DNA from: Methanobacteriota archaeon
GTDB taxonomy: Archaea > Halobacteriota > Methanosarcinia > Methanosarcinales > Methanosarcinaceae
NCBI GenBank assembly: GCA_023399215.1
Contig: JAEWQJ010000049.1
Coordinates: 1 to 64,000 of the forward strand
DNA length: 64,000 nt
Direction: 5' to 3'
This document shows positions 34,559-43,687 of this stretch, one piece after another. The notes under the pieces were generated by a model. That model made no database searches and was not told the DNA's origin. It worked only from the letters and a program-made list of their open reading frames with translations. The position numbers were made by a program, and so were the translations under genes. Each line of letters opens with the position of its first letter. Position 1 is the stretch's first letter.

Positions 34559-34891
34559 GCCACAGAATAAATGAGTTGAGGAAAGTGATAACAGTAAAAA
34601 TAATTAAAAAGTAAAAAATTAGTTAATAAACAAGGAAAGTAACAAGAAAAGTAAATTAAACACGTTAAAAAAAGTTTATTTTAAAACGTTTTTTTAATTG
34701 ATTTAAGGGGAAGAAATCCCGGCTTCCCCAGTCTCATTGGACAATGTATCAAAAGTTCTGTAAATTCGTTCTACACATGATACATAGGTTTTTAGGCTAA
34801 AATCTGAGTGTAACTTCGATTTCTAGCCGGATTTTTACGGATAAAAGCTATCGAAGGATATGTTATATTCAGGTTTAAATAAAACTTGAAT

Positions 34892-35007
34892 TACGAACAT
34901 TCTCTATAAAAGTTCGTATTTTGAGGTATTTTTGGAGTTTTTGACAGGAAAAACTGATTATTTCCTGCTAAAATACGAACATTCGATCTCAAAAAGTTCG
35001 TATTTTT
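34892..35007 (+). other. four-segment alternative-hairpin structure
   Basis: Segments: TACGAAC (34892-34898), GTTCGTATTTT (34912-34922), AAAATACGAAC (34970-34980), GTTCGTATTTTT (34996-35007). 1:2, 2:3 and 3:4 can all pair; 2:3 and 3:4 are perfect 11-bp stems and mutually exclusive. A 7-bp hairpin CAGGAAA/TTTCCTG (34945-34967) nests inside 2:3. The 3:4 hairpin ends in a T run. It lies between convergent pdaD and the OYE gene, so a terminator is the plain reading. Confidence 0.6.
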
Positions 35008-35124
35008 AAGCATTTTGCAAAATTAGGGTATCGTCCCGATTTTGATGTAGGTGTACGCTAAGAAATGATTAAAAATTTTGGGTAAACGAAATCGGGGTAG
35101 ATCCCTCAATATGTTCATTGATCA

Positions 35125-36213
35125 TCATTTTTTCATTTGACAGGCAATAATGCCACTAGATTTATAGCACTGGTTGCAAGACACACAGGTAGCTTTTGTC
35201 CGATCAGTTTCCCATCGATTTGGGAGATTTGGTTCCCGAATAAGAGGCCTGCAAAGCGAAATTGCTGTCACAGGCGTTTCATTTAGTGTTTTTTCAATGA
35301 AGTCAGGCGTTCTGTAGCCACACACACTGACAATTGGGACGCTGACCGCATCCGCAACCTGCACCGCGCCTGTCAGGAAGTTGCCTTCTTTGGACTCCTT
35401 ATTTCCCAGAGGCGTTAAAGAAGATTCTCCGCCGTCATATGTTACTCCAGAAGTAATTTCAATCATGTCAATACCGCGTTCTTCCAATTCCTTACATACA
35501 TAAATACACTCATCAGGTGTAATGGAAGGGGATACCCTATCACTGAATGGTATCTTAACGCTGACTGGGTAGTTATTCCCCACTGCGTTTCGTATCGCAG
35601 CGTAAACTTCAAACAGTATGCGAGAACGATTTTCTATGGAGCCTCCGTAAGCGTCCGTTCTGTGGTTAAAATAGGGAGACAGGAATGTATTGATTAAAAA
35701 ACCGTGAGCAGCATGGATTTGCACACCATCGCAGCCGGCCCCTTTACAGTGCTTTGCAGCTTTGCCAAACGCTTCGACAATAATCTTGATTTCATCCGGC
35801 GTTGTCTCCTGATAGGTGCAATTTTCTGCGACCAACCGCTCCGACACGCCCAAACGATCATAGCCATGCCGCCAGTCAGTACCGTATCCAGCATGATTTA
35901 ACTGGACAAACAACTTGCTTCCGTTTTCATGTACCACATCTGTCAACTGCTTCATATCGTCAACGTATCGGTCGTATGTTGTCTCCACCATTGTGGGGCC
36001 AATACCTGCGCCGGGCAAAACTGCTTGCATACCGGAAATGATGAGTCCGCTGCCCCCTGCAGCAAGCTCTCGGTACAGTTTAATGATTCTCGGCGTTATC
36101 CTTCCACTGTCCGCACCGAACTCAAAGGTTGCGCTCCTGATAAGCCGGTTTTTAATTGTTAAGTTTCCGATTTGAAACGGGTCATAAATTCCAATTGTTT
36201 TCTTTTCCATCAT
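35125..36213 (-). CDS. Old Yellow Enzyme-family NAD(P)H:flavin oxidoreductase
   Basis: FMN-dependent ene-reductase TIM barrel. Visible motifs: PFQIGNLTIKNRLIRSA at the start, VQLNHAGYG, CDGVQIHAAHGFLINTFLSPYFNHRTDAYGGS split around the active-site His pair, NRSRILFEVYAAIR, and the C-terminal phosphate-binding CRPLIREP. The end CVSCNQCYKSSGIIAC supplies four Cys like the cluster motif of 2,4-dienoyl-CoA reductases, but the C-terminal NAD domain of those is absent (362 residues). AGGATG lies about 6 nt before ATG 36213, so the first of the ATGs (36228) is probably not used. It is controlled by the neighbouring MarR protein, judged by shared operators. It looks clostridial. Confidence 0.88.
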   Translation of the reverse strand: MMEKKTIGIYDPFQIGNLTIKNRLIRSATFEFGADSGRITPRIIKLYRELAAGGSGLIISGMQAVLPGAGIGPTMVETTYDRYVDDMKQLTDVVHENGSKLFVQLNHAGYGTDWRHGYDRLGVSERLVAENCTYQETTPDEIKIIVEAFGKAAKHCKGAGCDGVQIHAAHGFLINTFLSPYFNHRTDAYGGSIENRSRILFEVYAAIRNAVGNNYPVSVKIPFSDRVSPSITPDECIYVCKELEERGIDMIEITSGVTYDGGESSLTPLGNKESKEGNFLTGAVQVADAVSVPIVSVCGYRTPDFIEKTLNETPVTAISLCRPLIREPNLPNRWETDRTKATCVSCNQCYKSSGIIACQMKK

Positions 36214-36234
36214 ACGACATCCTTTCATTACGAT

Positions 36235-36250
36235 TCATGTATATACATCA
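36235..36250 (-). promoter_or_regulatory. MarR-type operator before the OYE gene
   Basis: ATGTATATACAT (36237-36248) within TCATGTATATACATCA, matching 15 of 16 positions of the perfect palindrome at 37110. It lies about 25 bp upstream of the OYE start. Confidence 0.75.
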
Positions 36251-36382
36251 AAAACCCAAAGCAAGGTCACTGCTGCACTATGGAGTTGTAACAAAATAAC
36301 CTAGGCAACACACAATTTATTTAAACTAAATCAATGAGCTCGTTTGCGAAAATACGTAGAAACAGTATGAAAAGCGCCTAAG

Positions 36383-36576
36383 TTATTTCGCTGCGGGTAC
36401 TATGCAGTGCAAAGAGTATACGCAATAGGCAGTTCCATGGGGATTGAGCACTTGGTCGGATACGTTCAAATCAACGGTGACACGACCCTGATCATCCAGA
36501 TGTATAATATGTACATCTAATAGATTATGCAGCCCGTCTGTCCCTTGAGAAAGATCGAAAACTCCTCAATCGTCAT
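36383..36576 (-). pseudogene. PaaI-type thioesterase pseudogene
   Basis: AAGGAGG (36579-36585) and an ATG (36576) begin MTIEEFSIFLKGQTGCIIY, then a stop. Another frame continues IIHLDDQGRVTVDLNVSDQVLNPHGTA, the hallmark hotdog segment of PaaI-type thioesterases, and then degenerates (YCVYSLHCIVP) to a stop at 36383. The catalytic HGG is altered and the C-terminal half is absent. It was the middle gene of a marR-thioesterase-OYE cluster. Confidence 0.8.
36498..36518 (-). promoter_or_regulatory. operator-like palindrome inside the thioesterase pseudogene
   Basis: AGATGTA-N7-TACATCT, perfect 7-bp arms with a wider spacer than the other sites. It may be a relic or a chance expansion of the operator. 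Confidence 0.4.
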
Positions 36577-36635
36577 GGCCTCCTTCCTTGAATTTCCTGC
36601 CATCTTTGTTTCGGGCTTATTTCTTGATCACAGAT

Positions 36636-36652
36636 TGGGTATATACATCAAT
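36636..36652 (-). promoter_or_regulatory. half-conserved operator before the thioesterase pseudogene
   Basis: GGGTATATACATCAATT carries one good half (TATACATCA) of the palindrome. It lies just after the marR stop and 60 bp before the thioesterase start. Confidence 0.5.
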
Positions 36653-36665
36653 TGGGCAAGAATCA

Positions 36666-37094
36666 TCATAGTGCTTCCAAAGAACTTAGTACCTTTTCTA
36701 ATGTGTCTAGTCCCTCATCTCCCAGTTTTAGCATAACATCCTGCTGTGCCTTGGCCCATAGCAGCTTTGCGCACTCAAGTGTTTCTTTGCCGGTTTCGGT
36801 TAATTCTAATTGACAGTTTCGCGTCCCCTCTTGTCTTGTATCAACGACCAAGCCCTGATGAAATAGTGGCTGCAAATTTCTGGCAAGTGTTGAGCGGTCT
36901 AACTCTGCCATGTCTGCCAATTCCCTGATACTACATTGCTCTGCACGCGATATATTCAGGAGCACGGAATACTGACTCACCGTGACACCGCAAGGCGCTA
37001 GTACACGGTCATAATGCTTAGTAACCGTTGCAGTTGCTCTGCGAATTTTCAGGCAATAGCAGGAAGTAGGTGTTCTATTTTGGTTCTTTTGCAT
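36666..37094 (-). CDS. MarR-family transcriptional regulator
   Basis: 142-residue dimeric winged-helix repressor. The core LAPCGVTVSQYSVLLNISRAEQCSIRELADMAELDRSTLARNLQPLFHQGLV (about residues 32-82) contains the recognition helix; TRQEGTRNCQLELTETGK is the wing, and helices on both sides form the dimer. Four or five Cys, including Cys13 and Cys15 and a Cys in the first helix, could sense oxidants or electrophiles, which would fit control of an ene-reductase. The perfect palindrome TGATGTATATACATCA lies 16 bp upstream of its own start, so it is probably autoregulated. Likely transferred from bacteria with its cluster. Confidence 0.92.
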   Translation of the reverse strand: MQKNQNRTPTSCYCLKIRRATATVTKHYDRVLAPCGVTVSQYSVLLNISRAEQCSIRELADMAELDRSTLARNLQPLFHQGLVVDTRQEGTRNCQLELTETGKETLECAKLLWAKAQQDVMLKLGDEGLDTLEKVLSSLEAL

Positions 37095-37109
37095 ATCCGC
37101 CTTTCCAAT

Positions 37110-37125
37110 TGATGTATATACATCA
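37110..37125 (-). promoter_or_regulatory. perfect 16-bp MarR operator
   Basis: TGATGTATATACATCA, fully self-complementary, upstream of marR; the same motif occurs before OYE and, partly, before the thioesterase pseudogene. Confidence 0.85.
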
Positions 37126-37689
37126 TTGTATCACTTATTATATAACCTTAACTCCGCCGTAAGCTATAACTTCTTATTTATAAAAATAATTTATATTTTA
37201 ATTTTTATAACACTTTTTAAGGCTTAAAATCGATATTTACAGGCATCGAGAAAAGTGCCTATATGTTTCCTAGTATTTTTTTGCATTTGATGTGAGGTTA
37301 TCGAAGAAAACAATCATATTCCTACAAACTATGTAACAATCGAGAAAACAAACACATAGGCAATTGTGGAAAAATCAGCCTGAAAATGGTAATTTTCACT
37401 ATAATAATCAGATAATAAAATAGAAATTACATTTTTAGTATTACGGTTTTTAGCAAATTTATGTTATTCCTGCATACAAGAAGTATCTCATAACTTTTCA
37501 GAAATCTGTAACTTTTTGAATATCCATAGGTTTGCTATCAAACTTATGATAAAACACGAAGCAAATTTACAGAAAAATTAGTACACTGCCTCTCATAGAA
37601 ATGCAGGGCTGGAAGGCCCCACCCCCTATATCCCGTATATTTTAAGTTTCTTAATCACTCAGAACTCTGTCAGATAGTTACTTTTTTGC
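37126..37689. other. 560-bp stretch without a gene
   Basis: AT-rich spacer between marR and the convergently oriented end of the membrane protein gene. A GGCTGGAAGGCCCC-ACCCCC stretch at 37607-37626 is the only G+C-rich part. No RNA gene recognised. Confidence 0.5.
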
Positions 37690-39897
37690 TTATAAATTTT
37701 CAGGCGAATCAACTAACTCAACCCCTTGAATTGCTATACTTAATTTCCTTGTATCATTATTCTTTAGCTCCGGAAAGTCACATGGCCTTTCGGCACCTTC
37801 AGGTACATTTAAAAGAATGACATTCTCTCCCTGATTTAAGGTAACAGGGATACTTACTGTGCTTAAATTAGTGCTGATATTTTGTTTACTCTGGAGAGTT
37901 TTGCCATTATAAACTTCGAGAGTCTTTGGTGAATATAAGCTGCATGCGTTGAGTTTTAATACTGCATTTTCAGCAACACCTGAATAAACCGATAATGTAG
38001 CCTTGTTTGATATCCACCTGGTCATTGTACCGTCCCAATTCTCCAGGTGGTTCCATCCTGTACCTAAAAGCATAAAGGGCTGAATTGTTTCATCTGGAAC
38101 GTGGTAAACAATAAGCCCGTCTTCATCGTATACATCAGGTTCAGTTTCAAGGGTATTATTCAGTAAATTGGTTACAAACTCGAGCTGCTCACTGGACAAT
38201 TGATCTTTGTGGACAATAACATACCTTATATTATTGGCATTCAGGACAGACGCGCCTATATCAGTAACATCTTCCTGTAAAATATCTTTAGTTCCCAGAG
38301 AATAATACTGTAATTCTTTAATGAGTGGAGTATTTTTTTGGAAGTCACTAACGTTAGCTGGATACCTTGCTGAATATCCACCTACAAGAGCTTTATTGTG
38401 GACTGTCTGATAGTACAAATCCTGAAACTCCATATATCCTGCGTTAGAATTTTGCGGGATTTCGAGCATCGCATAGTTATCCGTATCATTACTAATATTA
38501 GAGTAAAAGTTAGGAACACTTACCGGTGTGGTTGGATACGGAATAGATAGGTATTCAAAAATCAGCAGGAAACCTACTATTGTAAAGATAAGCTTTTTTC
38601 TTTCGGGCTTATACTTCAGTAATTCCGAAAAACCATACCCTGCCAGGACGGAGTACCCAAGGGTTGCGATAACAAAAAACCTGCCAACTGTCCTGCAGTT
38701 TTTCAGGAAAGGAATCGTGTTGTATAGTATATGATATGGAAGCGGAATTGTCAGATTGGAGTCCGTGAAAGAAACCGCTCCATTGAAGTGTAATATGGGT
38801 CCTAAACTAATTATCGTAAAGAAAAACGTAGTTACTAACCAGAACTTTATGTCAGTTTTTCTCCTTGATTTCAGGAGTGCAAGGATTGAAAGTCCGAGAA
38901 CAATATATCCTATAAAGTTCACTCGTTCAGCAGGCCAGCTTAGTACATTCGAATATAAGTCTGAGGTAAACTGACCGAACAACGGATGTAAATGAGAAGG
39001 AAGGAAAAAACTCATCAAATCGTTTGATAACTTGGGAATTTCATCTGCGTTTGGCTTTAAGAAGTTTTGTTTTGAAAGGGCAATAAGTATCTCATTAATG
39101 GTCAAAGGCAGTACTCCGAGAAAAGCTACCCCGCCAAAAAAGAAGTATTTTATAATTATTTGTTTCACAGAATGAGTAAAGTTTTTCCTGGACCTGAGAG
39201 TCAGGTACAAATCATAGAAGAATACTAACCCTGCAAAGATCCCCATAAAGATCAGGTACTGCAGGTCGCTCATTGCTACCAGAATGAAAAAGATTCCTGC
39301 AAGGATTGGGTTCTTGATCCCTTCTTCTTTAACTGTTTTCATGAGATACAGCGCACAGAAGGGTATCCACTGAACTGTCGCTGCTCCAAAGAAGTATAGT
39401 CCTCTGGAAAAATGGTATGGGGAAAACGCGAATACAATTCCTGCAATAAAGGCAGCGTATTTATTATCTGTGAGATATTTTACCAGGAGATATGAACCAA
39501 TAGCCCCTATTATAAAAGTTAAGAGCCATAGTATCGTGTATATGACATGCAGTTCTAAAAAGGGCGACAGCAATACATATAACACTTGATTGAAGGCTGA
39601 TGAAAAGGGCATTGATTCTATGCCATTCGGATAAAAAAGGAGATTGTCATGCGTCAAAGCCGCTAAATCCGCTTCCTTTATTGCTATTTTTGTGTACCAT
39701 AAAATCCTCATCCATTGAAACGAATCCGCTCCCGTTCCAGGAATATCGGTTTTTATCTTAAATAAGACAGGATAAGTAAGAATAATTGTCAAAAGAGTAT
39801 ATGAGATTCCCACCAGAGAATATTCCCGTAAATTGTAAAAATGTTTATTCTTAAAACTTCGATTTTTTTCCAGGTTAGTTGTTTTTCTTATTTCCAC
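37690..39897 (-). CDS. polytopic membrane protein, GT-C glycosyltransferase-like
   Basis: 735 residues. About 11-12 hydrophobic segments occupy residues ~28-480; a large non-membrane C-terminal domain (~490-735) looks beta-rich with a jelly-roll-like end (ENAVLKLNACSLYSPKTLEVYNG). The first extracytoplasmic loop has TDIPGTGADSFQWMRILW with acidic residues in the position of the catalytic Asp of GT-C lipid-linked sugar transferases. Position beside a GT2 transferase and UPF0104 protein suggests work on dolichol-linked sugars for S-layer glycans. GTG start 39897 with GGGAG 8 nt upstream. The family assignment is tentative; the sugar donor and acceptor are unknown. Confidence 0.75.
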   Translation of the reverse strand: MEIRKTTNLEKNRSFKNKHFYNLREYSLVGISYTLLTIILTYPVLFKIKTDIPGTGADSFQWMRILWYTKIAIKEADLAALTHDNLLFYPNGIESMPFSSAFNQVLYVLLSPFLELHVIYTILWLLTFIIGAIGSYLLVKYLTDNKYAAFIAGIVFAFSPYHFSRGLYFFGAATVQWIPFCALYLMKTVKEEGIKNPILAGIFFILVAMSDLQYLIFMGIFAGLVFFYDLYLTLRSRKNFTHSVKQIIIKYFFFGGVAFLGVLPLTINEILIALSKQNFLKPNADEIPKLSNDLMSFFLPSHLHPLFGQFTSDLYSNVLSWPAERVNFIGYIVLGLSILALLKSRRKTDIKFWLVTTFFFTIISLGPILHFNGAVSFTDSNLTIPLPYHILYNTIPFLKNCRTVGRFFVIATLGYSVLAGYGFSELLKYKPERKKLIFTIVGFLLIFEYLSIPYPTTPVSVPNFYSNISNDTDNYAMLEIPQNSNAGYMEFQDLYYQTVHNKALVGGYSARYPANVSDFQKNTPLIKELQYYSLGTKDILQEDVTDIGASVLNANNIRYVIVHKDQLSSEQLEFVTNLLNNTLETEPDVYDEDGLIVYHVPDETIQPFMLLGTGWNHLENWDGTMTRWISNKATLSVYSGVAENAVLKLNACSLYSPKTLEVYNGKTLQSKQNISTNLSTVSIPVTLNQGENVILLNVPEGAERPCDFPELKNNDTRKLSIAIQGVELVDSPENL

Positions 39898-39957
39898 GAG
39901 ATTGTCTCCCGATTTCCTGAATATCTCTTATTTTTTTCGAAATAAATCCCAAATGAT

Positions 39958-40121
39958 ATATAAATGTTATTAAATATTAAATGCAATTAAATGTTAAATG
40001 TTGGTAAGTATTAAATGTTAGTAAGTGTTAAATGTTATTAAATATTAAAGGTAATTAAATATTAGATGTTATTAAATATTAAATGTTATTAAATATTAAA
40101 ATTAGTAAATATTAAATGTGG
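39958..40121 (+). repeat. AT-rich tandem array (TTAAATGTTATTAAATA units)
   Basis: About eight degenerate 17-21-bp units built from TTAAATGTTATTAAATATTA. It lies in the promoter side of the GT-C-like gene. Confidence 0.8.
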
Positions 40122-40250
40122 AAGCCATCCCAAAAATAACTTCATTCTCAAATAAATAGAAGTTTCAGAATTATTTTCATGATCATAAGCTCTATTGATT
40201 GTTCTAAATTCGAAATTTAGAAAAGTATTTTTGAGTTTTGGGATGAACTT
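40122..40250 (+). mobile_element. ~130-bp MITE family M1, copy
   Basis: Ends CATCCCAAAA (40126-40135) and TTTTGGGATG (40236-40245), a perfect 10-bp inverted repeat, 129 bp overall. Its interior aligns with the copies at 1702 and 1000. It is inserted between two AT repeats. Confidence 0.65.
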
Positions 40251-40254
40251 GTTA

Positions 40255-40309
40255 TTAAAAAGTAAATATTAATAAAAAGTAAATGTTAATAAAAAGTAAA
40301 TGTTAATAA
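40255..40309 (+). repeat. 18-bp tandem repeat, three copies
   Basis: TTAATAAAAAGTAAATG repeated up to the stop of the methyltransferase gene. Confidence 0.85.
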
Positions 40310-40894
40310 TTATTTTTTGCATAGAACCATAGTCCAGGGAAATGGCCTTCGAACTTCCAGCACATCAAAATAAGTTTCTATTAATTTCACAAACTTTCCT
40401 GAACTCCAGTTCTGAACATGCTCAGGATCATTTCCAAAACGTGTTATATTTTTACCCCGGAAGAAATTCATTGTACGGAAATAGGGTTCGTTAGGCACAC
40501 TGATAATACAGTAATTTTTAGTTATTCGTCGGATCTCCTGAAGAGCTAAATCCGGTTTTTCGAGGTGTTCCAGTACTTCGGTTGCTATAACAAGATCGAA
40601 ACTGTTTTCTTTAAACGAAATTTCACATATGCTGCCTGAACAAAAATCACATTCTGGATTTTTCTCCTTTGCAATTCTCAGAGCATTTCTGGAGATATCA
40701 ACGCCTGTTATTTTTGGATAATTAAGGCAGTTTATGACAAATCCTTCTCCACAGCCTATATCAATAACATTGTTTATATTTTTTAAAGGAGCGGCGGTTT
40801 CCTTTAAGTTTTTCATAAAATTGGATATCACTATACCCATAAGCGGATTTTTTGAGTTGTATTTTTTGTAATTTCTACTCTGGTTCTGGTCCAT
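40310..40894 (-). CDS. class I SAM-dependent methyltransferase
   Basis: 194 residues, Methyltransf_11/23 type. Motif I VIDIGCGEGFVINCL (43-57) binds SAM; ITGVDISRNALRIAKEK carries the acidic residue for the ribose; SFDLVIATEVLEHLEKPD is the post-motif block; ITKNYCIISVPNEPY is the late strand. The C-terminal HVQNWSSGKFVKLIETYFDV resembles methyltransferases acting on lipids or sugars. It is flanked by cell-surface glycan genes on the same strand but separated by 320 bp of repeats, so shared transcription is not certain. GGTGGGG just upstream of ATG 40894 fixes the start. Substrate unknown. Confidence 0.88.
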   Translation of the reverse strand: MDQNQSRNYKKYNSKNPLMGIVISNFMKNLKETAAPLKNINNVIDIGCGEGFVINCLNYPKITGVDISRNALRIAKEKNPECDFCSGSICEISFKENSFDLVIATEVLEHLEKPDLALQEIRRITKNYCIISVPNEPYFRTMNFFRGKNITRFGNDPEHVQNWSSGKFVKLIETYFDVLEVRRPFPWTMVLCKK

Positions 40895-41013
40895 TTAGCC
40901 CCACCTATTTAAAATGCGTTTTTAATTTTATTTCTTCTTATATTCAGTTTTAATTTTTATTCTTAATAGCCCGATTATTTCGAATTTGTGTCACTTGCTT
41001 TGACTTTATTTCC

Positions 41014-41190
41014 AATGTCCGTTTTCAATATCCTTTCTGAATATCCTTTCTTAATACCATTCTCAATAACCGTTCTCAATAACCGTTCTCAATAACTATT
41101 TTCAATAACCGTTTTCGATATCCATTTTAAATATCCGTTCTCGATGTCCATTCTTATATTCGTTCTCAATATCCATTTCCAATGTCCTTA
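41014..41190 (+). repeat. 14-bp tandem array, about 11 copies
   Basis: Degenerate units of CAATAACCGTTCT / AATATCCATTTT between the UPF0104 stop and the methyltransferase gene. The central copies are nearly identical; the outer ones have drifted. Confidence 0.85.
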
Positions 41191-41218
41191 TTATAACAAT
41201 TCGATCGGCCTTGAAATT

Positions 41219-42112
41219 TTAAGGCTTTTTTCTTAAAGTAAGCATGAATCCAAATATTGCTGGTAATAGTGTAGTCAAGAAATATAGAACTATAGAGCAG
41301 GAAAATCCATATGCAGAACTTTCATTCAATAACTTGAATATTGTAACGCTTACAAACTCTCTAACTCCAAATCCTGATATAGAAATTGGGAAATTACCCA
41401 GAACTACTACTATTGGAAGAGAAAAGGTAAGTAAGCTGTTTAATGCGGGATTTAAGGATTTTATAACTATCCAGTATACCAATAAATTCAGCAAGTAATA
41501 CCCAAGAGTTAATGCAGAAACAGAAAAAATAGCTTTTTTATTTCCAGTGATTTGTTTTATCGTTTTAATATAATTTTCTTTAAATTCGCTTCTTTTCGAA
41601 AATATCCCAAAAAGAAGATTTACGATTTTTTCATTTGTGATAACGAAAATGCCAGCGATAAAAATCATTATCATCGGCGTCATTATATATATTAAATTTT
41701 TATCCTTAAAAAAGAAAGCTATAGATAGTACACTTAAAACTAGAAGACAGACCATATCTATGACTCTATCCATTACTACGGTTGGTATGCTTCTGGAGTT
41801 CTCAGCATCTAAGTAAAAAGCTCTTGAAACTTCTCCTGCCCTGCCCGGCGTAAGAGCTCCATAAAAGTTACCCATTAAAATAATTTCAAGTGATCTTTTT
41901 ACCGGGATTTGGATATTTATACAATCGAGTAGAGACTGCCATTTTATCGCTTTTATCAGGTACATAAGAGCAATAAAAGGCAACGAGAGAGAAAGCAATT
42001 CCAGATTCGTCTGGGTAAAAGTCTGGTAGATTGTCCCGAGGTCAAGTTTGGCTATAAGGTAAAACATTAGCCCTAAACTGACTACAGTTTTACCTATCGT
42101 TTTCCAGTTCAT
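41219..42112 (-). CDS. UPF0104/LPG-synthase-TM family membrane protein
   Basis: 297 residues with seven or eight membrane segments. The family block MGNFYGALTPGRAGEVSRAFYL (79-101) and the C-terminal LPIVVVLGNFPISISGFGVREF (about 230-252) are typical of the AglD/MprF-like UPF0104 group, thought to handle lipid-linked intermediates such as flipping. It starts inside the preceding GT2 gene: ATG 42112 overlaps that gene's last 23 bp in another frame, a strong sign of translational coupling. Together they probably form a two-gene module for making and moving a polyprenyl-sugar. Confidence 0.85.
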   Translation of the reverse strand: MNWKTIGKTVVSLGLMFYLIAKLDLGTIYQTFTQTNLELLSLSLPFIALMYLIKAIKWQSLLDCINIQIPVKRSLEIILMGNFYGALTPGRAGEVSRAFYLDAENSRSIPTVVMDRVIDMVCLLVLSVLSIAFFFKDKNLIYIMTPMIMIFIAGIFVITNEKIVNLLFGIFSKRSEFKENYIKTIKQITGNKKAIFSVSALTLGYYLLNLLVYWIVIKSLNPALNSLLTFSLPIVVVLGNFPISISGFGVREFVSVTIFKLLNESSAYGFSCSIVLYFLTTLLPAIFGFMLTLRKKP

Positions 42113-43031
42113 AGCTATCGTACTTTATAATATAATCATCGTTATTTCTGGAGTTTGTGATCAGTTCTCCGATCAGGCCAAGGGATATAAATTGAGCTCC
42201 AAGAACCGTAATTAATATGCTCAACATCAGCAGAGGCCTGTCTCCTATTTTGATACCTCTAAGCCATAGAGAAACCAGGTCCAGGTTTATGATTATTGCT
42301 GAGAATATTAGTAAGAAGCCGATACCTCCAAAGATGTGAAGGGGTCTTTTCTTGTATAGGTTCAAAAATGTGACTGTGATCAGGTCCAGAAAGCCTTTAA
42401 GTAGCCTTTCAACTCCATATTTTGATTTTCCATGAATTCTAGGATGGTGTTCGACTTCAATTTCTCCAACAGTGTATCCTTTCCAGTGCGCTAGAGCCGG
42501 AATATAGCGATGGAATTCTCCATATAATCTTACGTTCTTTACAACATAGTTTCTATAACCTTTGAATCCACAGTTGAAGTCATGAATTTTGACTCCTGTG
42601 ATATATCGAGTCAAAGCATTAAAGAATTTTGATGGAAGGGTTTTTGAAACAGGATCGTGTCTTTTACTCTTCCAGCCTGAAACCATATCATATTCTTCTA
42701 ATTTTTCAAGAAATCTAGGTATTTCTTTGGGATCGTCCTGCAGGTCTCCATCCATGGTAATAACAAAATTTCCCCGTGATTTCCTGAACCCGCAGGAAAG
42801 AGCCGCAGCCTTTCCATAGTTCCTCTGAAATCTTACAATCTTAATTTTGCTATCTTTGATCGCGTTTAACTTCTTAAAAGTGTCATCCATAGATCCATCA
42901 TCTACGAAAATGATCTCAGATGTTTTTCCCAATCTTGAAAGAACTACATTCAATTGGTTATATAATTCCCCTACGTTTTCTCCTTCATTGAAAACCGGGA
43001 CTATGATTGAGAGATCTAATTTATCGGACAT
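42090..43031 (-). CDS. GT2 dolichyl-phosphate sugar synthase with two C-terminal TM segments
   Basis: GT-A glycosyltransferase (DPM1/GtrB group). LSIIVPVFNEGENVGELY at the start, IIFVDDGSMDDT as nucleotide-sugar site, VITMDGDLQDDPKEIPRF as the DxD-type metal site, and HHPRIHGKSKYGVERLLKG as the late acceptor block. Two hydrophobic hairpin segments (~235-290) anchor it to the membrane. It would transfer glucose, mannose or a similar sugar to dolichyl phosphate for N-glycan or S-layer assembly. AGGAG lies 9-10 nt before ATG 43031. First gene of the coupled pair with the UPF0104 gene. The exact sugar cannot be told. Confidence 0.92.
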   Translation of the reverse strand: MSDKLDLSIIVPVFNEGENVGELYNQLNVVLSRLGKTSEIIFVDDGSMDDTFKKLNAIKDSKIKIVRFQRNYGKAAALSCGFRKSRGNFVITMDGDLQDDPKEIPRFLEKLEEYDMVSGWKSKRHDPVSKTLPSKFFNALTRYITGVKIHDFNCGFKGYRNYVVKNVRLYGEFHRYIPALAHWKGYTVGEIEVEHHPRIHGKSKYGVERLLKGFLDLITVTFLNLYKKRPLHIFGGIGFLLIFSAIIINLDLVSLWLRGIKIGDRPLLMLSILITVLGAQFISLGLIGELITNSRNNDDYIIKYDSYELENDR

Positions 43032-43687
43032 TTACCGTTTTCTCCTAAACAGTGCTTCAGTTCATCTGTAAAATTGTAATTTAAAGGGGTTTTTCTGAAA
43101 CCAAACGAGTACTCATTAAACTTTAATTTAGAGCCAGTTTCAATAATAGAGGAAGATTTGGATTGAAATTGACAGCAAATTAGAACAAATCCTCTTTACA
43201 ACATTATACATAAGTCATGTTTTAAGCCACGTTGAAGTTTCTACAGAACTTAATTCTGTGCTTTTAGATTAATATTTAAATCATCTCTGAAGTTTCTTGT
43301 TTTATAAAATGAACCTAGATAAAGATTACTGACGTAGAAAAAATCTTCAATTCTCACCAAAAGTTTCTCCTCGAAATTATCTTAAAAGCAATAAAATTAC
43401 TCTCATATAAAAGTTGAGATTTAATTATACTCTTATAAAAGTTATTTTTGCTAAATCCTACATTCGGTTATTGAGACGAGATCTCATATTCGGTCATTGA
43501 GACGAAAATCTGATGCCAGAAAATTGTAAAATATATAATACCAGTACAGCGGAGAAAAAACGAAAAAAATAGAAATAGAGAATAAAACAGGGAATAAAAT
43601 AGAGAATAAAACAGGAAATGAAGCAGGAAATAAGCTTTTTAAAAACGATAGCTTTTTAGAATAATCCGATTTTCTGAAAAACCTGCT
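43032..43687. other. 650-bp intergenic region with short repeats
   Basis: Separates the helicase-nuclease stop from the GT2 start. It contains a two-copy ATTCGGT-ATTGAGACGA repeat (43461-43506, spacing 27) and a run of GAATAAAACAGG units at 43575-43630. No gene. Confidence 0.6.
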
